Shown: positions 1 through 5,548 of the stretch, piece after piece
Numbering within the stretch: position 1 is the stretch's first letter
How the letters are laid out: each line of letters begins with the position of its first letter
The notes under the pieces: model-generated
What the model was told of the DNA's origin: nothing
What the model saw: the letters and a program-made list of their open reading frames with translations, nothing else
Database searches by the model: none
Position numbers and translations under genes: made by a program
NCBI GenBank assembly: GCA_038745535.1
Contig: JBCDLI010000087.1
Span: 1 to 5,762, forward strand
Source: JBCDLI01 sp038745535
GTDB taxonomy: Bacteria > Pseudomonadota > Alphaproteobacteria > Rhizobiales > Rhizobiaceae
Length of the DNA: 5,762 nucleotides
Direction of reading: 5' to 3'

Positions 1-393
1 CACGATTTGGACCTGAGGCATGGCGCGAAACACCTGATGGTGCCAGCGCTTCGCGCACTCCCGGCGCGGCGGCAGGTCGCCACCCTTGGCGTCAAGGCCT
101 GGAAAACAAAAGCCCATCGGCACAATCGCAAAGAGGGACGGATCATAAAACTGCTCCTCGCTGACACTCAGCCAGTCCCGAAGTCGATCACCCGATGGGT
201 CTGTAAATGGCCGTCCCGATGCATGAACACGTGTTCCCGGTGCTTGGCCGCAAATCGCAATCCTCGCGGTTGCCGACAGCACGACGACCGGGCGCGGCTC
301 GTGCGGCAGTGGACGGGTCCCCGGCACATCGCAGCAAAAACGGCATGCAGCAATACGATTCGAGATGTCGGAAATACTAGTCGTTTGCATCAT
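1..393 (-). CDS. Uracil-DNA glycosylase family protein, N-terminal part (3' end outside window)
   Basis: The first 131 residues of a protein that continues past the left edge. A uracil-DNA glycosylase-like fold is suggested by the segment at about residues 45-75: IAICGQAPG (45-53), then GRPFTDPSG (60-68) and DRLRDWL (69-75). This is the layout of the first active-site motif of family 4/5-like enzymes (GEAPG...G.PF.G.AG..L). The usual acidic residue of the GEAPG type is Gln here, so glycosylase activity on uracil is inferred, not shown. An N-terminal cysteine cluster (C17, C20, C21) precedes PLPHEPRPV and may contribute to a metal or Fe-S site, as in family 4 enzymes. The start used is the first ATG of ATGATG at 393-388; its ATGA overlaps the stop of the upstream nuclease gene, so the two are probably translationally coupled. 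No strong Shine-Dalgarno is visible. Confidence in the superfamily is good; the exact substrate is unknown. Confidence 0.8.
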   Translation of the reverse strand, partial: MMQTTSISDISNRIAACRFCCDVPGTRPLPHEPRPVVVLSATARIAICGQAPGTRVHASGRPFTDPSGDRLRDWLSVSEEQFYDPSLFAIVPMGFCFPGLDAKGGDLPPRRECAKRWHHQVFRAMPQVQIV

Positions 394-1013
394 TCAAAGA
401 TGAAGTCGCGCGCCCATGAAATCCAGTCGCGTATTGTCTCGCTAGGCGTCGCGCTGTGGATAGTTTCCGCCATGTCACTTCTTAAACGTGCGGCTTCGCG
501 GTTCGCTTCCCGCCAATCTCGAGGACGCGAAAAATCGGTCGCCCAGATGCCCCGACGCGCATCTCTCGCGAGGCTTTCCTCACGCTCGTATGCGCCGAAG
601 GAAACCGCCATGCCGTTCGCCACCATCCGCGCGTTGATGCTTCCGTATCCACTTTCACAACGCACCAAAAGCCGACCGAAGCGGTCCGCCTGCGAGCCCC
701 GACATACCGCGCCCTCTTCGCCCATCGCCTTGCGAAGAGCATCACGTGCCGCCACTCCGCACCGCCACTTTGTGCCATCGCGCCGACAGGTCTGGCGCAG
801 CTCGGGCGCGTCAATGCCAAAAAGGCGAAAACGCTGGCCGGCCCGCTGCAGACTATCACCATCGACCGCAACGAAGCTGCCCTCAAAAGACTGCGTGTTG
901 CGGGCGTCCAAAAAAGCAGCTGCCGTTGCGACGCCCACAAGCAGGAGAAAGGCCGTCGCATAGTCTCTGAATTTTCGTCTTCCACGACGATATCTCAAAC
1001 CAAGTTCGGACAC
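390..1013 (-). CDS. Membrane-anchored thermonuclease (SNase-like) family protein
   Basis: A 207-residue staphylococcal-nuclease-fold protein, predicted to cleave phosphodiester bonds outside the cytoplasmic membrane. A basic N-terminus (RYRRGRRKFR, 7-16) precedes one hydrophobic helix (about 18-35), giving an N-in signal anchor by the positive-inside rule. The SNase domain spans about 44-165. The active-site set appears intact by comparison with S. aureus nuclease: Ca-binding DGD (51-53), RLFGIDAPE (63-71) supplying the equivalents of R35, D40 and E43, and DRFGR (110-114) supplying the equivalent of R87. Four cysteines (C76, C85, C104, C119) could form disulfides, which fits an exported domain. 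The C-terminal tail (about 166-207) is charged and outside the core. The start is GTG at 1013 with a weak purine-rich GGCGGA just upstream; no ATG fits better. It is first of a two-gene unit with the glycosylase gene and is divergent from the kinase gene. Confidence 0.9.
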   Translation of the reverse strand: MSELGLRYRRGRRKFRDYATAFLLLVGVATAAAFLDARNTQSFEGSFVAVDGDSLQRAGQRFRLFGIDAPELRQTCRRDGTKWRCGVAARDALRKAMGEEGAVCRGSQADRFGRLLVRCESGYGSINARMVANGMAVSFGAYEREESLARDARRGIWATDFSRPRDWREANREAARLRSDMAETIHSATPSETIRDWISWARDFIFE

Positions 1014-1101
1014 TCGTCCGCCCCAATGTGAAGGAAGATGTTAACGCCTTGGAAATAATCATTCAAACCCGAGTAACGAAGCAAATACTGTTTTGGGCGC
1101 C
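1014..1101. promoter_or_regulatory. Divergent intergenic region between nuclease and kinase genes
   Basis: This is the only non-coding sequence between the minus-strand nuclease gene (GTG at 1013) and the plus-strand kinase gene (ATG 1102, or TTG 1093), so promoters for both directions probably lie here. A loose plus-strand candidate is TTGGAA (1049-1054) with AGTAAC (1072-1077) after 17 bases, but the -10 matches consensus at only 3 of 6 positions. TTAACG at 1041-1046 resembles one half of a CtrA box; the expected second TTAA at the right spacing is not there (GAAA instead). The region is inferred from gene geometry; individual boxes are weak. Confidence 0.4.
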
Positions 1102-2634
1102 ATGATCCAGCGTGCATTGCCGGACAAAACGATTGTCGACCGCAGCGGCCCTGCGCACAACGCGGAACTGCGCAAAGCAATCAGCAGCACACGGCGGAAA
1201 CTCACCGATAACGAGCATGCCGATCCGCTGCTCACGAATTCGATGCTGACCCAGCATGTCCAAGGCATTCGAACCGCGTGCATCGTGTTCCCGAGCGTAA
1301 TTGCGGTCGCAGCCGCTGTCGCACTTCAAACCGGTTTCGGCTTCGACAGCCTTCTTTGGGCACTCATCGGTTTTTGCGTTTACGCAGCCCTCTGGCTGAG
1401 CACCCGACACGTCGACACCCGAGATGATGAAGATCCCAGCACGCTTCGCAAATGGACTGCATGGTTCTACGCCGGTCATGGCTTAGCAGCGATTATATGG
1501 CTCGTGTGGGTTACCTTGCCTTGCGAAGCGTGCGCACCGTCTGACGCGATTTTGCTGAAAACGCTCGTGCTTATGGTCGCTACCGCAGCAACGGGCACGA
1601 TCTGCTTCTCAATGCGGTGGGCAAACTTCGCTAGCCTTGGCCTGCCAACAGCGCTTTTGGTGCTGCTTTACGGTCCAAATGCGTCCAATAGCGAACAGCT
1701 CTTACTGGCCGTTTTGGTGATAGCACTCGTTTTCTTCACGCTTGTGTCCAGTCGGCTGCGCAGCGCGAGCAAAGAACAGGCCAGCATCCGCTATAGGAAC
1801 TCCGCGCTCATCGCCGAACTCGAAGTCGAGAAAACAAACTCCGAAGGCGCGCGCCAACGCGCAGAGGAGGCCAACCTCGCGAAATCTCGTTTTTTAGCAT
1901 CAATGAGCCACGAACTGCGAACACCGCTGAACGCTATTCTCGGGTTCTCCGAGATTATGAAAGACGAGATGATGGGTCCGCTGGGCTCGCCTCAGTACAC
2001 CGAATATGCGGGCAATATCCATCAGTCCGGCGATCATCTGCTCAAAATCATCAACGAGATACTGGACCTCAGCCGCATTGAAGCCGGCAAATACGAAATG
2101 CATCCCGAGCCTTTGAGCTTGTCGCAAATCGCAGAGGAATGCGCTTCATTGGTGAGACTGCGGGCCCAAAAGAAGTCCATTTCCCTTCGTGTGGACGCCG
2201 AACCCAATCTGCCACTCGTGGAAGCTGATGCGAAAGCGATGAGGCAGTTGGTGCTCAATCTCCTGTCCAACGCCATCAAATCCACGCCGCAGAAGGGTGA
2301 AGTGACCGTCGCCATTGGCTGGACGTCTTCAGGCGGCCAGTATGTTCAGGTGCGTGACACCGGGCCAGGCATCCCGGAAGACGAAATCAGCGTGGTCTTA
2401 TCCGCCTTCGGGCAAGGCTCCATCGCGATTAAAAGCGCGGAGCAAGGAACCGGCCTTGGCTTGCCAATCGTCCAAGCCTTGGTTGAACTCCATGGTGGAA
2501 AATTCAGGCTGGAATCTGAACTACGCAAAGGCACGACCGCTATCGCTTTGCTGCCGCCCCATCGCACACTTCAATCGACGGTCGTTCACAAGCCGGTTTC
2601 TGCCGCGACCGACGACCATCGGGATGCCGCTTAG
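1102..2634 (+). CDS. Sensor histidine kinase, PleC/DivJ/PdhS-like, six membrane helices
   Basis: A 510-residue membrane histidine kinase from ATG 1102 (513 from TTG 1093; residue numbers below use TTG as 1). About 60 N-terminal residues precede six hydrophobic segments at roughly 62-79, 86-102, 122-141, 153-171, 176-193 and 200-218. A charged, probably coiled-coil linker (225-262) leads to HisKA. The phospho-acceptor is H273 in SHELRTPLNAILGFSE (272-287). The dimerisation helix continues with GPLG (295-298) and YTEYAGNIHQSGDHLL (302-317), the signature of the alphaproteobacterial PleC/DivJ/PdhS group. The ATPase domain has an N box (NLLSNAIKSTP, 389-399), G1 (DTGPGIP, 422-428), an F-box-like AFGQG (438-442) and G2 (GTGLGLP, 452-458), so it should be active. 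The N box has Ser where Phe is usual (NAIKFTP). No PAS, HAMP or receiver domain is seen and no response regulator is nearby. By family it could phosphorylate DivK-like regulators; this is inference. Neither start has a convincing Shine-Dalgarno. Confidence 0.9.
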   Translation: MIQRALPDKTIVDRSGPAHNAELRKAISSTRRKLTDNEHADPLLTNSMLTQHVQGIRTACIVFPSVIAVAAAVALQTGFGFDSLLWALIGFCVYAALWLSTRHVDTRDDEDPSTLRKWTAWFYAGHGLAAIIWLVWVTLPCEACAPSDAILLKTLVLMVATAATGTICFSMRWANFASLGLPTALLVLLYGPNASNSEQLLLAVLVIALVFFTLVSSRLRSASKEQASIRYRNSALIAELEVEKTNSEGARQRAEEANLAKSRFLASMSHELRTPLNAILGFSEIMKDEMMGPLGSPQYTEYAGNIHQSGDHLLKIINEILDLSRIEAGKYEMHPEPLSLSQIAEECASLVRLRAQKKSISLRVDAEPNLPLVEADAKAMRQLVLNLLSNAIKSTPQKGEVTVAIGWTSSGGQYVQVRDTGPGIPEDEISVVLSAFGQGSIAIKSAEQGTGLGLPIVQALVELHGGKFRLESELRKGTTAIALLPPHRTLQSTVVHKPVSAATDDHRDAA

Positions 2635-2636
2635 CT

Positions 2637-3653
2637 TCAAGAGTCACGGTTGGACACACCTGCCTGTTCAAACGTCGCCATGCCCGAGTGGCAAAGTGCA
2701 GCGGCTTTCACGATACCAGCGGCAAGTGCGGCACCGGTCCCCTCGCCCAACCGCATGCCAAGGCTTAAAAGCGGTGCTTTCCCGATTTGCTGGATCGCAC
2801 GCATATGGCCCGGTTCGGCAGACACATGCGCAATCATGCAATGATCGAGCGAAGACGGATTGATTTTATGCAGCACCGCCGCCGCAGCGGTCGCGACAAA
2901 CCCGTCAATGAGAACCGGTATCTGCTGCATGCGGGCAGCGAGAATTGCCCCCGCCATCGCAGCAATTTCACGGCCACCGAGACGACGCAGGACTTCCAGC
3001 GGATCAGAAAGGTTTCCCTCGTTCAATTCAATCGCTTGGCGGACCACATCTGCCTTCAATTTCACACCGCTCTCATCGTGACCGGTGCCCGGCCCGACCC
3101 AGTCGTCAGGCTCGCCGCCGTAGAGCGCGCAATAAATCGCTGCGGCCACGGTCGTGTTCCCAATGCCCATCTCACCAAGGCACAAAAGGTCTGTGCCGCC
3201 CGCAATGCATTCCATCCCAAACGCCATGGTCGCCGCACACGTCCGCTCGTCCATCGCCGCGTCAGACGCGATGTCTTCGGTTGGTACTTCCAACGCCAGA
3301 TCAAATATTTTCAGGCCAAGGTCGTGGGCGATGCAGATCTGATTGATCGCCGCGCCTCCGGCAGCAAAGTTTTCCACCATCGCGGCAGTGACGCTCTGCG
3401 GATAAGGCGAGACCCCCCGGTCCACCACCCCGTGATTTCCGGCAAAGACTGCCACCATGGGTCGTGTCACCGCGGGCGAGCGGCCTGTCCAAGCTGCCAA
3501 CCATTCCGCGATCTCTTCGATTCGACCGAGAGACCCGGGTGGCTTGGTCAATTGCGCATCGCGCTGCCGAACGAGCGCGACCGCATCTTTGTTCGGACCG
3601 GGAAGATTGTTGATCAGTTCGCGAAAGTCGTCGAAAGGAAGTCCAGTCGTCAT
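2637..3653 (-). CDS. cobT: Nicotinate-nucleotide--dimethylbenzimidazole phosphoribosyltransferase
   Basis: A 338-residue cytoplasmic enzyme of cobalamin nucleotide-loop assembly. It transfers phosphoribose from nicotinate mononucleotide to 5,6-dimethylbenzimidazole, giving alpha-ribazole 5'-phosphate for CobS. Family motifs occur in order: LTKPPGSLGRIE (35-46), VFAGNHGV (69-76), GEMGIGNTTVA (160-170), GPGTGHD (187-193), DGFVATAAA (250-258), EPGH (280-283) and RLGEGTGAA (301-309). E304 in the last motif corresponds to the catalytic glutamate of Salmonella CobT (E317). Length is normal and nothing is broken. The name is ambiguous: in the Pseudomonas denitrificans aerobic-pathway scheme this enzyme is CobU, and CobT is a cobaltochelatase subunit. 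The ATG at 3653 is the only reasonable start; the Shine-Dalgarno is weak. It diverges from cobS across 139 bases and converges with the kinase gene, with two bases between the stops. Confidence 0.97.
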   Translation of the reverse strand: MTTGLPFDDFRELINNLPGPNKDAVALVRQRDAQLTKPPGSLGRIEEIAEWLAAWTGRSPAVTRPMVAVFAGNHGVVDRGVSPYPQSVTAAMVENFAAGGAAINQICIAHDLGLKIFDLALEVPTEDIASDAAMDERTCAATMAFGMECIAGGTDLLCLGEMGIGNTTVAAAIYCALYGGEPDDWVGPGTGHDESGVKLKADVVRQAIELNEGNLSDPLEVLRRLGGREIAAMAGAILAARMQQIPVLIDGFVATAAAAVLHKINPSSLDHCMIAHVSAEPGHMRAIQQIGKAPLLSLGMRLGEGTGAALAAGIVKAAALCHSGMATFEQAGVSNRDS

Positions 3654-3792
3654 AGGGTCACTTTTTAATCTGCGGGATTAGGATGCTGTTTTTACAAACG
3701 GATTTGCGGGCGTTGGTCCAGCCAATGAACGAACGGTTCGTTCAAGTAAACCGTGGCAAAAAAAGCAGCAGCGATCTGGCAGGTCGAAATTG
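3654..3792. promoter_or_regulatory. Divergent cobT-cobS regulatory region
   Basis: A 139-base non-coding region between the start of cobT (minus) and the ATG of cobS (plus). It must carry the promoters for both unless one gene is read from further away. It contains a perfect 19-bp palindrome (separate entry) and a smaller inverted repeat, TAATC-tgcgg-GATTA (3666-3680), close to the cobT start. I could not find a convincing -35/-10 pair in either direction, nor a B12 box (GCCACTG or its complement) or other hallmark of a cobalamin riboswitch. Control by a DNA-binding repressor is therefore more likely here than by a cobalamin riboswitch, but that is inference. Confidence 0.5.
3726..3744. promoter_or_regulatory. 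Perfect 19-bp palindrome, probable repressor operator
   Basis: The sequence TGAACGAAC-G-GTTCGTTCA has two exact 9-base arms around a single central base. Its length, symmetry and GAAC/GTTC content resemble operators of TetR-family repressors. It lies 73 bases from the cobT start and 49 bases from the cobS ATG, so one bound dimer could affect both promoters. No TetR-like gene is in the window. The sequence is not followed by a T-run on either strand and has a one-base loop, so it is not a good terminator or RNA hairpin. Confidence 0.55.
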
Positions 3793-4575
3793 ATGTCTTG
3801 GTACTGGGCCATATTGCGATCCTTGAGCTTTTTAAGCCGTCTGCCAGTGGGAAACCGCCCGTTCGATAATCTCCCACAAAATTGGAGCGTCGCGGATGAT
3901 GCTTGGGCATTTCCGCTGACCGGATTTATCCTCGCTTTGCCGGGAGCAAGTATCTTTTGGCTCGCTGCGGCATTCGACCTGCCAGCGTTGCCTGTCTCTG
4001 TTTTGGCCTGCGCTTTCACCATGCTTTTGACCGGCGCCTTGCATGAAGACGGGCTGGCAGACGTGGCCGATGGGTTCGGCGGTGGTAGCAAAAAGGAGCG
4101 CAGACTGGAAATTATGAAAGATTCGAGCATCGGAACTTACGGCGCTCTGGCTTTGATCATCGGGTTCTTGGTTATCGCAACCTCTACCGCGCATCTGATC
4201 GGCACAAGCGGCGCTGCGGCAGGAACAATCTTCATCGCCGTGCACGTGGCTTCAAGATCCATCATGGTCTGGCACTGGCACGCACTTCCGGCAGCGAAGG
4301 GCGAAGGTGTTGCCAGCCAAGCAGGGCAGCCGTCTGCGAAAGGCGCTTGGTATGCCTTAGTAACCGGCGGGCCACTCACAGCACTCCTTATCGGCGTCGC
4401 CACCCAATTCGCACTTCTGCCTTTGATCATCGCCACGTTGATCGGCGCGGCGATCTCCAAATCCTTCTCTCGCCTGACACTAAAACTATTGGGAGGCCAC
4501 ACGGGCGACACCATCGGCGCGTCTCAACAACTCTCGCTTGCAGCGCTAATGTGCGCACTTGCAATGACAGTGTGA
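3793..4575 (+). CDS. cobS: Adenosylcobinamide-GDP ribazoletransferase (cobalamin synthase)
   Basis: A 260-residue integral membrane enzyme that joins adenosylcobinamide-GDP to alpha-ribazole (or its 5'-phosphate, the CobT product) to give adenosylcobalamin (5'-phosphate), the last assembly step. It opens with the family pattern of an N-terminal helix followed by FLSRLPVG (13-20). Conserved polar motifs are HEDGLADVADGFGGG (84-98), with acidic residues expected to bind the metal, then MKDSSIGTYG (108-117) and GGHTGDTIGA (234-243). Hydrophobic segments lie around 38-61, 66-82, 113-130, 140-157, 186-209 and 209-222. Length is typical. ATG 3793 is preferred; an in-frame TTG directly before it (3790) would add one residue. 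AGG at 3780-3782 is the only Shine-Dalgarno-like element. It is called CobV in the aerobic-pathway nomenclature. It heads a likely operon with the next two genes (gaps of 31 and 21 bases). Confidence 0.96.
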   Translation: MSWYWAILRSLSFLSRLPVGNRPFDNLPQNWSVADDAWAFPLTGFILALPGASIFWLAAAFDLPALPVSVLACAFTMLLTGALHEDGLADVADGFGGGSKKERRLEIMKDSSIGTYGALALIIGFLVIATSTAHLIGTSGAAAGTIFIAVHVASRSIMVWHWHALPAAKGEGVASQAGQPSAKGAWYALVTGGPLTALLIGVATQFALLPLIIATLIGAAISKSFSRLTLKLLGGHTGDTIGASQQLSLAALMCALAMTV

Positions 4576-4592
4576 AATTACACTTTGCCAGT

Positions 4593-4598
4593 GAGGAG
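4593..4598 (+). promoter_or_regulatory. Ribosome binding site of the DUF1289 gene
   Basis: GAGGAG eight bases before the ATG at 4607 is the strongest Shine-Dalgarno in the window. It fixes the start of this short gene and supports that it is really translated, separately from cobS, whose stop is at 4573-4575. Confidence 0.75.
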
Positions 4599-4606
4599 TT
4601 TGTCAG

Positions 4607-4834
4607 ATGGAATCACCTTGCAAATTGCAGTGCGCGATTGAGCCGTCCACCGGCTGGTGCCACGGCTGCGGTCGGTCTGGCGAGGAGATCGCATTCTGGA
4701 CCACGTACACGCGCGAAGAGCGCCTCAATCTCATGGAGCGTCTGCCTGAACGCTTGGCGAAAATGCCGCCGCGAAATGACGGCAGAAACGCAAGTACGAA
4801 TACCTCTCACGACACTGCCCATTCTCCCGGCTGA
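4607..4834 (+). CDS. DUF1289 family small cysteine-rich protein
   Basis: A 75-residue protein of unknown function matching the DUF1289 family. It begins MESPCKLQCAIEPSTGWC, followed by HGCGRSGEEIAFW. Four cysteines (C5, C9, C18, C21) in C-x3-C-x8-C-x2-C spacing suggest a small metal site (zinc or Fe-S), which is inference. The family's second half, a helix with W, ...EERLNLMERLPERL (about 37-51), is present. The tail after residue 52 is polar and probably disordered. There is no signal peptide, so it is likely cytoplasmic. It lies 31 bases after cobS and 21 bases before the protease gene on the same strand. Its role is not known and the position does not prove one in cobalamin synthesis. Confidence 0.88.
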   Translation: MESPCKLQCAIEPSTGWCHGCGRSGEEIAFWTTYTREERLNLMERLPERLAKMPPRNDGRNASTNTSHDTAHSPG

Positions 4835-4855
4835 ATTCGTCACTATCTTGAGGGC

Positions 4856-5548
4856 ATGTTCTGGTTTGCACTTATCGCGATCATCGCGACGCTCATCTTT
4901 CTCTTCGTGTCAGGCGGTGAGACCGACCTTGCCGGCCTCGATGGTGACGGCATCGCCGCACTCGTCTCACTCGTTCTCATCGGCACGCTTGTCGCTTCTG
5001 GTTTCATCGCAAGCAGGCAAAGCGCGGGCAGCATGGCAAAACAGGCCATCGCATGGATCGCAATCGTGTTGGCGCTGATGGTCGGCTACGAATACCGCTT
5101 CGAACTGCAAAACGTGGCGAGCCGTGTGACCGCCGGTGCGATACCCGGCGTGGCGATTACGGCCCGCGATTCCGAGGGCAATCAGGTCGTTGAACTTCGC
5201 CGCGCTGGAAATTCATTTGTCACAAACGCCGAAATCAATGGCGAACCCGGTCGCTTTATCGTCGATACCGGCGCGACAACGGTTGTACTGACCAGCAGGA
5301 CGGCTCGCGATATCGGGATCAATATCGATAACCTCAGCTTCACCATCCCGGTCGGTACCGCAAACGGTGTGGCTCAAGCAGCAAGTGTTCGCCTTGAAAC
5401 GTTAGCCATCGGCGGAATTGAGCGGCGCAATATTCAAGCGCTTGTCGCACAAGACGGTGCGCTGTTCGAAAACCTTCTGGGCATGAATTTTTTGAACACC
5501 CTGTCGGGATACGACGTGCGCGCCGACCGCATGGTATTACGCAACTGA
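4856..5548 (+). CDS. Membrane-anchored retropepsin-like aspartic protease (TIGR02281 type)
   Basis: A 230-residue protein with three predicted membrane helices (about 2-18, 31-52, 62-79) followed by a soluble aspartic protease domain (about 110-230). The catalytic Asp is D137 in FIVDTGATTVVL (134-145). The family also shows VELRRAGNSFVTNAEING before it and NLLGMNFL (206-213) near the end, the second hallmark. Only one DTGA motif is present, so it must dimerise to form the active site, as retropepsins do. Acidic residues between helices 1 and 2 and basic residues between 2 and 3 predict a periplasmic catalytic domain. Length and layout closely resemble Rickettsia APRc; Caulobacter PerP is another alphaproteobacterial protease of this kind. 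Its substrate is unknown. ATG 4856 is the first usable start after the preceding in-frame stop (4832-4834), but the only GAGGG (4850-4854) is one base from it, an unusually short spacing. The 3' end overlaps the convergent permease gene. Confidence 0.9.
   Translation: MFWFALIAIIATLIFLFVSGGETDLAGLDGDGIAALVSLVLIGTLVASGFIASRQSAGSMAKQAIAWIAIVLALMVGYEYRFELQNVASRVTAGAIPGVAITARDSEGNQVVELRRAGNSFVTNAEINGEPGRFIVDTGATTVVLTSRTARDIGINIDNLSFTIPVGTANGVAQAASVRLETLAIGGIERRNIQALVAQDGALFENLLGMNFLNTLSGYDVRADRMVLRN

Noticed and set aside
7..963. Long plus-strand open frame (318 codons) antisense to the nuclease and glycosylase genes
   Set aside because: Arg/Ser/Ala-rich, low-complexity composition typical of the shadow of a GC-rich gene; the opposite strand has clear SNase and UDG motifs.
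2787..3668. Plus-strand open frame of 293 codons opposite cobT
   Set aside because: Covers intact cobT motifs on the other strand; the translation is His/Arg-rich with no recognisable domain.
3666..3680. Small inverted repeat TAATC-tgcgg-GATTA near the cobT start as a separate operator
   Set aside because: Five-base arms are expected by chance at this scale; noted only within the intergenic entry.
3678..3812. Minus-strand 44-residue frame (MAQYQDINFDL...) crossing the cobT-cobS intergenic region, with a CCFFCH stretch
   Set aside because: Overlaps the cobS start and the palindrome, has no ribosome binding site that I can see, and resembles no family I know; chance is more likely.
3840..3850. 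CAGTGGG near the cobS start as a reverse B12 box
   Set aside because: Differs from CAGTGGC at the last base, lies inside cobS coding sequence, and has no surrounding riboswitch structure.
4569..4584. Inverted repeat AGTGT-gaaatt-ACACT at the end of cobS as a terminator
   Set aside because: Only five pairs plus a possible G-U, AT-rich loop, and no T-run after it; the downstream gene starts 22 bases later with a strong Shine-Dalgarno, consistent with read-through.
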